DNA of 12,739 nt from Firmicutes bacterium UBA4975 (GTDB taxonomy: Bacteria; Bacillota; Proteinivoracia; UBA4975): assembly GCA_002397155.1 (NCBI GenBank), contig DGZR01000065.1:6937-19675 (forward strand), written 5' to 3'. Shown in pieces: positions 1-6,134 of the stretch. The notes beneath the pieces were generated by a model. It was not told the DNA's origin, did not search any database, and worked only from the letters and a program-made list of their open reading frames with translations. Positions within the stretch are counted from its first letter, which is position 1, and every line of letters starts with the position of its first letter. The position numbers were made by a program, and so were the translations under genes.

Positions 1-50
1 TTAAAAATTCGGGCCGGGAGTGACATAATCCTTTCGGTAAGTTTTGCCAA
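1..50 (-). CDS. Probable N-terminus of an unidentified gene, cut by the window edge
   Basis: An open frame begins at a TTG (bases 50-48) and stays open for 16 codons to the edge, reading MAKLTERIMSLPARIF. The TTG follows a purine-rich AGAGGAGAGG stretch at a usable distance, and TTG starts behind good binding sites are common in this window. The gene would lie just past the ridA terminator, so it would be a separate unit. An ATG at 26-24, with AAAGG close before it, is an alternative start. The peptide is too short to assign a family. A second open frame from an ATG at 67-65 also runs off the edge but has no binding site. This is inference from codon-level appearance only. Confidence 0.38.
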   Translation of the reverse strand, partial: MAKLTERIMSLPARIF

Positions 51-123
51 GCCCTCTCCTCTACCATTTGTGCCCAATGGGCTCATAGGGACTGCAAAAA
101 TAGACCCGAGCCGAGGAACGGAC

Positions 124-151
124 AAAAAAACCCTGCAGTCAAGCTGCAAGG
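124..151 (-). terminator. Intrinsic terminator after ridA
   Basis: On the minus strand an 8-bp stem (CCTTGCAG with CTGCAGGG, one G-U pair) encloses the loop CTTGA and is followed directly by seven T. It starts 17 bases after the ridA stop codon and so ends the tnaA-ridA transcript. Confidence 0.9.
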
Positions 152-167
152 TCTTTACCAGTGGATT

Positions 168-548
168 TTATAAAGAGGCAATGGCCTCTATTTCGATGCC
201 CACATCCTTGGGCAGGCGGGCCACTTCAACGCAAGAGCGGGCCGGGGGATCGCTGGGAAAGTATGAACCATAGACCTCGTTGATCTGGCCAAACTGGTTC
301 ATGTCCTTGATGAAGATTGTGCACTTAATGCATTTATCCAGGCTGGTCCCGGCGGCGGCAAGCACCCCCTTGATGTTTTCCAAGCACTGACGGGTCTGCT
401 CTTTAATGTCCTGGGAGACCAACTGGCCGGTGCTGGGCACGAAGGGGATCTGGCCGGAAGTAAAAACATAATCACCGGCGATGATGGCTTGGGAGTAAGG
501 ACCGATGGCCGCAGGGGCCTGGGTGGTGCTGACGATTTTTCTGGACAT
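168..548 (-). CDS. ridA: RidA family reactive intermediate/imine deaminase
   Basis: A 126-residue protein of the RidA (YjgF/YER057c/UK114) family, normal length for it. RidA proteins are cytoplasmic trimers that hydrolyse 2-aminoacrylate and related enamine/imine intermediates released by PLP enzymes, giving 2-keto acids and ammonia and protecting other PLP enzymes from damage. Visible family features are APAAIGPYSQA (residues 11-21), the SGQIP segment (31-35) and the C-terminal PPARSCVEVARLPKD block, where R104 matches the substrate-carboxylate-binding arginine; C106 and E119 are also conserved. The ATG start is preceded by AAAGGGGAG. It lies 30 bases after the tryptophanase-like gene on the same strand and ends at an intrinsic terminator, so it is the last gene of a two-gene unit. 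Its neighbour is expected to make the very substrate RidA removes. Confidence 0.95.
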   Translation of the reverse strand: MSRKIVSTTQAPAAIGPYSQAIIAGDYVFTSGQIPFVPSTGQLVSQDIKEQTRQCLENIKGVLAAAGTSLDKCIKCTIFIKDMNQFGQINEVYGSYFPSDPPARSCVEVARLPKDVGIEIEAIASL

Positions 549-578
549 ATTATTTCTCCCCTTTAGTTTTTTTCCAAG

Positions 579-1958
579 TTAAATCAATTTGAAAGTGGCG
601 GTGAAGTGCCTTAAGATCGGGGGTTCATCCACAAAGGCTACGCCCCGCACCGTTGCCGCTCTTTTTTTCACGGCGATGAGTGCGTCGGCAATGGCATCCA
701 TGTGTTCATTGGTATAGACCCGGCGGGGAATGGTCAGGCGCAGGAGGTCCAACTTGGGAAAGAGGTTTTGCCCGGTCTCCGGATCCCGGCCCGCCAGCAC
801 TCCTCCTACCTCGACGCTGCGGACGCCCCCCTCCCGGTAGAGCTCAATGCAGAGGGCCTGGGCGGGGAACTGTTCCTGAGGGATGTGGGGCAGGAACTTG
901 CTGGCATCGACAAAGACGGCGTGACCGCCCACGGGCTCGACAATGGCGATGCCTGCCTCCCGCAGCCGGGCCCCCAAGTATTCGACCTGGCCAATGCGGT
1001 AATCCAGGTAGTCCTGCTGAACAACTTCTTGAAGGCCTATGGCGATTGCCTCCAGGTCCCGGCCGGCCAAGCCCCCATAGGAGGGGAAGCCCTCGAAAAT
1101 TACGGCCAGACGGGAGACCTCTTTGTACTGGTCCTCCCGCTCCAGGGCCACCAGACCACCAATATTGACAATTGCATCTTTTTTGGCGCTCATGGTGCAG
1201 CCGTCGGCATAGCTGAACATTTCCCGGACAATATCCGGTATTGGCGTGTCACGGTACCCCTCTTCCCGCTGCTGGATGAACCAGGCGTTTTCAGCAAAGC
1301 GGGCGGCATCATAAAAGACCTGCAGCCCGTGGCGGCGGGCGATTTCCCGCACCCCCCGCAGGTTGGCCATGGACACCGGCTGGCCGCCTGCACTGTTACA
1401 GGTAATGGTGACCAGGATGAAAGCCACTTGCTCTGCGCCCTTTTCATCTATAAATTGCTCCAGGGCCGCCAGATCGAAGTTGCCCTTGAAGGGGTGAAGG
1501 GCCTGGGTGTCGTTGGCAATTTCCGCCACCAGGTTGACCGCCCGGCCCCCGTTGAATTCGATGTGGGCCTTGGTGGTATCAAAGTGCAGGTTGCCCAGGA
1601 CATATTGCCCCGGCTTGATCAGGTAGCGAAAGAGGATGTTCTCGGCGCCCCGCCCCTGGTGAGTGGGAATGACATACTGAAAGCCCAGCAGGTCTTGGAC
1701 CGCTTTTTGAAAGTGGTAGTAGCTGCGGCTTCCGGCGTAGGCTTCGTCCCCTTGCATGAGTCCGCCCCACTGGGCGTCGCTCATGGCCGCTGTGCCGCTA
1801 TCGGTCAAGAGGTCTATGTACACCGATGCCGAGGGCAGATTAAAGAGGTTGTACCCCGCTCTTTCCAAGAGGAGATCGCGCTCGTCCCGGGTATTCATCT
1901 TGATCATTTCGACCATTTTGATTCGCCAGGGCGGGGGCATTTTTTTACCGGCCATCAT
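579..1958 (-). CDS. tnaA: Tryptophanase-like PLP beta-eliminating lyase
   Basis: A 459-residue member of the tryptophanase / tyrosine phenol-lyase family, full length. Tryptophanase splits L-tryptophan into indole, pyruvate and ammonia. Family blocks are IDLLTDSGT (48-56), GDEAYAGSRSY (70-80), PTHQGRGAE (98-106), NSAGGQPVS (188-196) and the PLP-lysine motif MSAKKD (256-261), with K260 as the likely Schiff-base lysine. Three positions that separate the two enzymes all look like tryptophanase: D127 (Thr124 in Citrobacter tyrosine phenol-lyase, Asp in tryptophanase), V384 (Arg381 in tyrosine phenol-lyase, Ile in tryptophanase) and H451 (Phe448 versus His). The overall sequence elsewhere resembles both, so indole production is an inference. 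Two ATGs are adjacent; TAAGGAGG lies 4 bases before the first and 7 before the second, so the second (1955) may be used. It has its own promoter and is followed by ridA. Confidence 0.9.
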   Translation of the reverse strand: MMAGKKMPPPWRIKMVEMIKMNTRDERDLLLERAGYNLFNLPSASVYIDLLTDSGTAAMSDAQWGGLMQGDEAYAGSRSYYHFQKAVQDLLGFQYVIPTHQGRGAENILFRYLIKPGQYVLGNLHFDTTKAHIEFNGGRAVNLVAEIANDTQALHPFKGNFDLAALEQFIDEKGAEQVAFILVTITCNSAGGQPVSMANLRGVREIARRHGLQVFYDAARFAENAWFIQQREEGYRDTPIPDIVREMFSYADGCTMSAKKDAIVNIGGLVALEREDQYKEVSRLAVIFEGFPSYGGLAGRDLEAIAIGLQEVVQQDYLDYRIGQVEYLGARLREAGIAIVEPVGGHAVFVDASKFLPHIPQEQFPAQALCIELYREGGVRSVEVGGVLAGRDPETGQNLFPKLDLLRLTIPRRVYTNEHMDAIADALIAVKKRAATVRGVAFVDEPPILRHFTATFKLI

Positions 1959-1984
1959 TTTGCCTCCTTAGATTTATCCCTTTC

Positions 1985-2013
1985 ATTATGTCACAGGCAG
2001 GCGGTTTTCTCAA
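1985..2013 (-). promoter_or_regulatory. Sigma-A-type promoter of tnaA-ridA
   Basis: Minus strand: -35 TTGAGA (2013-2008), 17-base spacer, -10 CATAAT (1990-1985); each hexamer matches consensus at five of six positions. Transcription would start near 1978-1979, leaving a leader of about 20 bases that contains little more than the TAAGGAGG binding site. Such a leader has no room for a TnaC-type leader peptide. An inverted repeat overlies the -35 and spacer. Confidence 0.75.
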
Positions 2014-2022
2014 TCGCCTGCC
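1996..2022. repeat. 8-bp inverted repeat over the tnaA promoter (operator-like)
   Basis: GGCAGGCG (1996-2003) and CGCCTGCC (2015-2022) are a perfect inverted repeat with an 11-base gap. The -35 hexamer of the tnaA promoter lies in the gap and one arm lies in the promoter spacer, the placement expected of a repressor operator. As RNA it would also be a hairpin 48 bases after the stop codon of the upstream lipoprotein gene, but no T run follows it on either strand, so it is a poor intrinsic terminator. The operator role is inferred from position. Confidence 0.65.
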
Positions 2023-2069
2023 CGGGGCCGGTAAACCGCAAAATAGGAGAATATCCTCCGGGAGTCCAG

Positions 2070-3269
2070 CTAATCGGAAATTGCCAGCACCTTGCCCCCG
2101 TCGGTAGCCAGGTAGAGGACGCCCCCTGCCAGAGCTAAAAAGGACACCGAGTCGGCTTCTTGCTTAGTGTCCAGTTCCCAGAGGTCACGACCCTTGGCAT
2201 CCACCCCTCTGAGCCAGACCGAGCCCTCCCGGACCCCGGCCAAAAATATGCGGCCGCGGCTGTCCATGACCCCGTTGGACTCCCACCCGGCCAGGGGGTA
2301 CTGCCAGAGCTCTTCCCCTTCCAGGTTCAGGGCCAACAGCTTGGTCCGGAGTAAATTGGCCACCACCAACCCCGGCGCAGTGAATATCTGTTCTACCCTT
2401 TGCCCCGCCTTTACCTGCCAGAGGACCTCTCCCTGCTCGCTGACGCCGTATAGCCAGCCCGGGCTGTACACCCTGCTGATGTCCTCCCGGCGGGCGGTGC
2501 CAAAGATCACCATCCCCTTTTGGCTGGCGGCTAGGGCTTGCCCCACCCCCTGGGCCTGGACGGCGGGAAACTCCAACTCCCATAAACGGCCGCCCTGGCT
2601 ATCCAGAGCCAGGAGCAAATTGGTCTCACCGTCGGTCTCGACAAAGACAAAGGCCCGTTCATCCTCCAGCACCACGGGGTTGCTGCCGTAGTAAGAGCTG
2701 CCCTCGTCCCGGTAGTCCCAGCGCCAGAGAACTTCCCCCTCCTTTTCCCCAAAAATGCGCAAGGAGACGGAGCCATCCTCTTCGATGCGCTGGTGGCAGG
2801 CGACGGTGTAGCCGCTGCCAGCAGCGGCAGGGCTCACTGCCGCCGGCCAGGGAAGCCAAGGGGAACCCGGGATAATCTCTCCGCTATTGTTGAGCAGGAA
2901 TGTCTCCTCCCGGGGAGCTTGGGTCGAGACGAGTATTTTACCCCGGGGCAAGAGGAGCAAGTGGGGAGGCAGGCTGCTTTCGCCGCTGACCCAACTGTCA
3001 AAGCGCCACAAAACCCTCCCGTGTAAATCGAGTTTTGTCACACTGCCGCCGGAGTGGGGCAGGTAAATGCCTCCCTCGTCCAGCACCAGAGCACCGGGAT
3101 CGGCGCCTTCAATTTCCGTTACCCAGAGCAGGCGGGGACGGGTGGGGCCGGGCTGGGGCGAGCAAAGACAGCGGCTGCCGTCGCCGCCGTAACCCCGCCA
3201 GACTCCCGTTTGGGTGCATCCGGAGAGTAGGACCAGGACCAGGAGGACTGCCAGCCGGGACTTGGGCAA
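2070..3269 (-). CDS. Lipoprotein with PQQ-type (BamB-like) beta-propeller
   Basis: About 400 residues. The N-terminus is a lipoprotein signal: positive MPKSR, a leucine/valine-rich core and the lipobox LSGC, so the cysteine (residue 18 from the TTG) should be lipidated and the protein held on the outer face of the membrane. The rest is beta-propeller repeats with the recurring hydrophobic-LW-polar signature (LLWVTEI, VLWRFD, VLWRWD, RLWELEF, VLWQVK, ELWQYPL, DLWELD) at about 40-50 residue spacing; with one degenerate repeat around the segment ending PWLPWP this suggests eight blades. Propellers of this kind are usually binding or scaffold proteins; no ligand can be named. Start: GTG (3278) and ATG (3275) have no binding site, whereas GAGGTGAT lies correctly before a TTG at 3269, so TTG is preferred. 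It follows the nucleoside hydrolase after about 90 bases and may be the last gene of that transcript. Confidence 0.85.
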   Translation of the reverse strand: MPKSRLAVLLVLVLLSGCTQTGVWRGYGGDGSRCLCSPQPGPTRPRLLWVTEIEGADPGALVLDEGGIYLPHSGGSVTKLDLHGRVLWRFDSWVSGESSLPPHLLLLPRGKILVSTQAPREETFLLNNSGEIIPGSPWLPWPAAVSPAAAGSGYTVACHQRIEEDGSVSLRIFGEKEGEVLWRWDYRDEGSSYYGSNPVVLEDERAFVFVETDGETNLLLALDSQGGRLWELEFPAVQAQGVGQALAASQKGMVIFGTARREDISRVYSPGWLYGVSEQGEVLWQVKAGQRVEQIFTAPGLVVANLLRTKLLALNLEGEELWQYPLAGWESNGVMDSRGRIFLAGVREGSVWLRGVDAKGRDLWELDTKQEADSVSFLALAGGVLYLATDGGKVLAISD

Positions 3270-3323
3270 AAACATCACCTCGGTAAGGGGCCCTTGGGAG
3301 GGCTTTACCTACAGTATGCGCGA

Positions 3324-3352
3324 CGGGCCCGGCGATAATGCAGCCGGACCCG
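3324..3352. repeat. 10-bp hairpin between nucleoside hydrolase and lipoprotein genes
   Basis: On the minus strand CGGGTCCGGC and GCCGGGCCCG pair over ten positions (one G-U) around the nine-base loop TGCATTATC. There is no T run after it on either strand, so it is not a standard terminator. It starts 10 bases past the stop codon of the nucleoside hydrolase gene. It could stabilise the 3' end of the upstream message, act as a pause or attenuation structure, or serve as an operator. A poor -10-like CATACT (3318-3313) lies beyond it without a good -35. Confidence 0.7.
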
Positions 3353-3362
3353 GCAAGGCGGT

Positions 3363-4268
3363 TTATCCTTTAGTCTGGCCCCAGAGATCGAGGAGAAATT
3401 CCTGACATTTTCTATAGTCCGCCCTTCTTGCCCCTTTGAGCAGGTAGCCCTGCCCCTCCCGGAGGGGAACGGTTTGGCCCCGGCAATAATCGCCCCCAAT
3501 TTCAACGGCCAGGGGCAGCAGGTCAAAGGTAAAGAACTCGGGATGGATGGCCGCGGTAAAGGCGAGGGGATCGTGGAGGGGATGAGCCCCCTCTTTTTTT
3601 TCTATGTACCTGATGAGGCGAGCTGCTTGCCGGGTCCCCGGGCCACCCCCCTCCAGCCGGGCAATTGCCTGGTCCTCCAGCCTCATGTCCCGGGTCACAT
3701 CCAGGCCGACCAGGCTTAAATCCAGTCCCCCTTCTATCACGGCCTGAGCAGCGTCGGGGTCGGCCCAGATGTTGAATTCCGCCACCGGAGTCACATTACC
3801 CGGTACGGCCAGGGCCCCTCCCATGGCCACCACCCTTTTTAGTTCCCGGACCTGCCGGGGGTAGCGGGCCAGGGCCAAGGCCAGGTTGGTCAGGGGACCC
3901 AGGGTGACCAGGGTGACTTGGCCGGGGTTGTCGGCGGCAGTCCCGGCGATAAATTCGGCGGCATGGCGGCGGGCCACCCGGCCGGAGTCGGGAGCTAAGT
4001 CCCAACCCCCCAAGCCTCCGGGGCCGTGGATGTGGGCGGCGTCCCTGAGGTTGCCGTAAAGGGGAGCGGATGCCCCGGGATAGACCCGGGCGGGGCTGCC
4101 GCAAAAAGCTAAAATTGCGCTGGCGTTAGCCGTAACTGTTTCCAGGGGCAGGTTGCCGGCCACGGTACTCACCCCCAGGATCTCCACCTCCCGGCAGCGG
4201 CAGGCAGCCAGGAGGGCCAGGGCGTCGTCGATTCCCGGGTCGGTGTCGATTATTATTTTACTCACCAC
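3363..4268 (-). CDS. Inosine-uridine preferring nucleoside hydrolase
   Basis: A 301-residue protein of the IU-nucleoside hydrolase family (RihA/B/C, IunH), normal length. These cytoplasmic calcium enzymes hydrolyse the N-glycosidic bond of nucleosides, giving free base and ribose. The N-terminal calcium-binding DTDPGIDDA (residues 8-16) is intact. Other family blocks are VAGN (36-39), HGPGGLGG (81-88), TLGPLTNLALAL (122-133), MGGALAVPGNVTPVAEFN (149-166) and HDPLAF (232-237), which supplies the general-acid histidine and the last calcium aspartate. Base specificity cannot be read from this. The start is one of two tandem GTG codons (4268 or 4265); the second overlaps the ribokinase stop as GTGA, which points to translational coupling because no strong binding site is present. 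With ribokinase just upstream it completes a salvage route from nucleoside to ribose-5-phosphate. Confidence 0.93.
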   Translation of the reverse strand: MVSKIIIDTDPGIDDALALLAACRCREVEILGVSTVAGNLPLETVTANASAILAFCGSPARVYPGASAPLYGNLRDAAHIHGPGGLGGWDLAPDSGRVARRHAAEFIAGTAADNPGQVTLVTLGPLTNLALALARYPRQVRELKRVVAMGGALAVPGNVTPVAEFNIWADPDAAQAVIEGGLDLSLVGLDVTRDMRLEDQAIARLEGGGPGTRQAARLIRYIEKKEGAHPLHDPLAFTAAIHPEFFTFDLLPLAVEIGGDYCRGQTVPLREGQGYLLKGARRADYRKCQEFLLDLWGQTKG

Positions 4269-5185
4269 GGCACCGCCACCGCCTCTCTCAATTGGGCCAA
4301 GCGGGGTAAAGAGGGCTGGGCGCCTTTTTTAGTCACTGCCAAAGCCCCGGCGACAGCGCCCAGGTCGGCGGCCTCATCGGGAGCGACGCCCCGGGTTAGA
4401 GCGGCGGCAAAAGCGCCGTTAAAGGCGTCGCCGGCGGCGGTAGCGTCCACGACGGTCGCAGCGGGGGCGGGGATTCGCACCTGGCCCTGGGGAGAACTGA
4501 AAAAGGCCCCCAGTTTTCCCATGGTGACGATGACGGTTCCGGCGCCCTGGCCTCTGAGCTGGCGGGCAGCCTGGGCGGCAGTGTTCCAGCAGTGGACCTC
4601 GATGCCGGTCAAGGCCGAGGCTTCTAAGGCGTTGGGGGTGAGGTAGTCAACCAGGGCAAGAAGAGCCGGGGGCAAAGCCCTGGCCGGGGCTGGGTCGAGA
4701 ATGGTCGTAACCCCCCCTTTTTTTGCCAACCTGAGGGCTGCTTCCACCGACTCCAGGGGAATCTCTAGCTGGGTCAAAAGGACCCGGGCCTGGCTAATGG
4801 CTTCCCGGGCCCCGGCCGGGAAGGCCGCCTCCAGGCGGGAATTGGCCCCAGGGGCGACGGCGATGGAATTTTCCCCTCGGGGGCCGACATAAATACCGGC
4901 GCAGCCGCTGGGGCCGGGAACCCGCTGAACCCAGGCGGTGTCGACCCCCTCCAGCCGGAGGCCCTCGATAAGAGCATTGCCCCACTCATCCTGGCCCACA
5001 CAGCCCACCAGCCCGGTGGATACTCCCAAGCGGGCGGCGGCTACTCCTTGGTTGGCCCCCTTCCCGCCGGGATAGGCGGCAAATTCGCCGCCCCCCACCG
5101 TCTCCCCTTTTTGGGGCAGGCGGGGCAGGCGGAAGACCAGGTCCATGTTGATGCTGCCCACCACCAGGATTTCATTTGCAGGCAA
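4262..5185 (-). CDS. rbsK: Ribokinase (PfkB family)
   Basis: A 307-residue PfkB-family sugar kinase, best matching ribokinase, which phosphorylates D-ribose to ribose-5-phosphate with ATP in the cytoplasm. The N-terminal substrate region has VVGSINMDLV (8-17) and GGKGANQGVAAARLG (40-54); a TPNALEA segment follows at 183-189. The C-terminal anion-hole motif reads DATAAGDAFNGAF (247-259), with D253 as the catalytic base; the family usually has DTTAAGD. Late ALAVTKKGAQPSLP also fits ribokinase. The only usable start is a TTG at 5185, four bases after the stop of the dehydrogenase gene, with a weak GGGGG upstream, so translation is probably coupled. It overlaps the nucleoside hydrolase start, whose product ribose is its likely substrate. 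No Rbs transporter or RbsR regulator is in the window, which favours salvage over import of free ribose. A7-G7 run at 4711-4724 lies in frame. Confidence 0.92.
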   Translation of the reverse strand: MPANEILVVGSINMDLVFRLPRLPQKGETVGGGEFAAYPGGKGANQGVAAARLGVSTGLVGCVGQDEWGNALIEGLRLEGVDTAWVQRVPGPSGCAGIYVGPRGENSIAVAPGANSRLEAAFPAGAREAISQARVLLTQLEIPLESVEAALRLAKKGGVTTILDPAPARALPPALLALVDYLTPNALEASALTGIEVHCWNTAAQAARQLRGQGAGTVIVTMGKLGAFFSSPQGQVRIPAPAATVVDATAAGDAFNGAFAAALTRGVAPDEAADLGAVAGALAVTKKGAQPSLPRLAQLREAVAVPW

Positions 5186-5189
5186 GGGA

Positions 5190-6134
5190 TCAGTACCCCC
5201 GCTTGGGGTCTACCAGGGTGGGCAGGGGCTCGCCCTTTATATACGCGTCCAAGTTGCGGCAAAACAGATCGGTGGCCCTGGACATGTACTGGGGGGACTG
5301 GGCGGCCGTGTGGGGGGTGATGAGGCAGTTTTCCATCTGCCACAGAGGTGAGTGGGGAGGCAGGGGTTCGGTCTCAAAGACATCCAGCCCCGCCCCGGCG
5401 ATGCGGCCCTGTTCCAGGGCCGAGATCAGGGCCCCTTCGTCCAGGACATCGCCCCGGGCGATGTTGATCAAGATGGCCGTCGGCTTCATCAGGGCCAACT
5501 GCTTAGGGCCAATCAGGCCCCTGGTCTCCGCCGTCAGGGGGATGGCGATTACCAGGTAATCGCTCTCCCGCAGCACCATTTCCATACCCTCTAGGGTGAC
5601 CACTCGGTTTACCTCTTCTGAGGGGGGGCCGGGACTGCGCTTAACCGCCAGGACCCGCATGCCAAAAGCCGCGCCCAGACGGGCGATTTCCCGGCCGATG
5701 CTGCCCAGACCCACCAAGCCCATGGTCTTTCCCCTGAGTTCGGAGAGGGGTGCCCGCTGCCACTTACTTTGGGCTTGATTTTTGACAAATTGGTGCAAGC
5801 CGCGGTTAAAAGAAAGCATCATGGCAAGAACATGTTCGGAAATGGGAATGCCGTGGATACCGCGGGAATTGGTGAGGAGTATTTTGCCCTCGGTTACTTG
5901 GGGCTGGGTGAAGTCCTCCACACCGGCGCTCAAGCTGTGGATCCATTTTAGGGCGGGGTAGTCCGGCAAGTCCGGTCGGAAATTTTGCCACCAGGTGACG
6001 AGAACTTCCACCCCCGGCATGAGGGTTTTGGCCTTTTCCGGGTCGTCGGTCTGGTCTACCTGGACGGCGGGGAACCCCGCCTGTATCTTGGCGATGTGTT
6101 CCGGATCGATCTTGGCGTTGAGCAGTATCTTCAA
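5190..6134 (-). CDS. D-2-hydroxyacid dehydrogenase (NAD(P)-dependent)
   Basis: 314 residues in the D-isomer-specific 2-hydroxyacid dehydrogenase family, which interconverts 2-keto acids and D-2-hydroxy acids with NAD(P)H. The nucleotide-binding motif GLGSIG is at 142-147. The catalytic residues are R227 (in NIARGDVLDEGAL), E256 (in DVFETEPLP) and H275 (in ITPHTAA). The sequence resembles the glyoxylate/hydroxypyruvate-reductase-like branch rather than long PGDH-type SerA, as no ACT domain is present. The substrate is not predictable. The frame stays open far upstream inside the radical SAM gene, but the real start is a TTG at 6134: AAAAGGAGAG precedes it at correct spacing and homology begins at KILLNAKI. 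The TTG overlaps the preceding TGA stop (TTGA), so the two genes are translationally coupled. Its role next to ribokinase and nucleoside hydrolase is unclear. Confidence 0.92.
   Translation of the reverse strand: MKILLNAKIDPEHIAKIQAGFPAVQVDQTDDPEKAKTLMPGVEVLVTWWQNFRPDLPDYPALKWIHSLSAGVEDFTQPQVTEGKILLTNSRGIHGIPISEHVLAMMLSFNRGLHQFVKNQAQSKWQRAPLSELRGKTMGLVGLGSIGREIARLGAAFGMRVLAVKRSPGPPSEEVNRVVTLEGMEMVLRESDYLVIAIPLTAETRGLIGPKQLALMKPTAILINIARGDVLDEGALISALEQGRIAGAGLDVFETEPLPPHSPLWQMENCLITPHTAAQSPQYMSRATDLFCRNLDAYIKGEPLPTLVDPKRGY

Noticed and set aside
51..123. Possible riboswitch-like leader on the minus strand (GGCAAAACTTACCGAAAGG and nearby)
   Set aside because: The stretch has a loose look of c-di-GMP or similar aptamers, but the conserved core elements are missing, and the palindrome GCCCAATGGGC alone is not evidence.
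702..2138. Long plus-strand open frame (478 codons)
   Set aside because: It is the antisense mirror of the tryptophanase gene in GC-rich sequence. The translation shows no family features and has no binding site at its start.
4711..4724. A7-G7 slippery run inside ribokinase (and A8 at 3594-3601 in the hydrolase)
   Set aside because: Programmed frameshifting was considered, but the frames continue intact with full family motifs on both sides and no stimulatory structure or useful alternative frame was seen.
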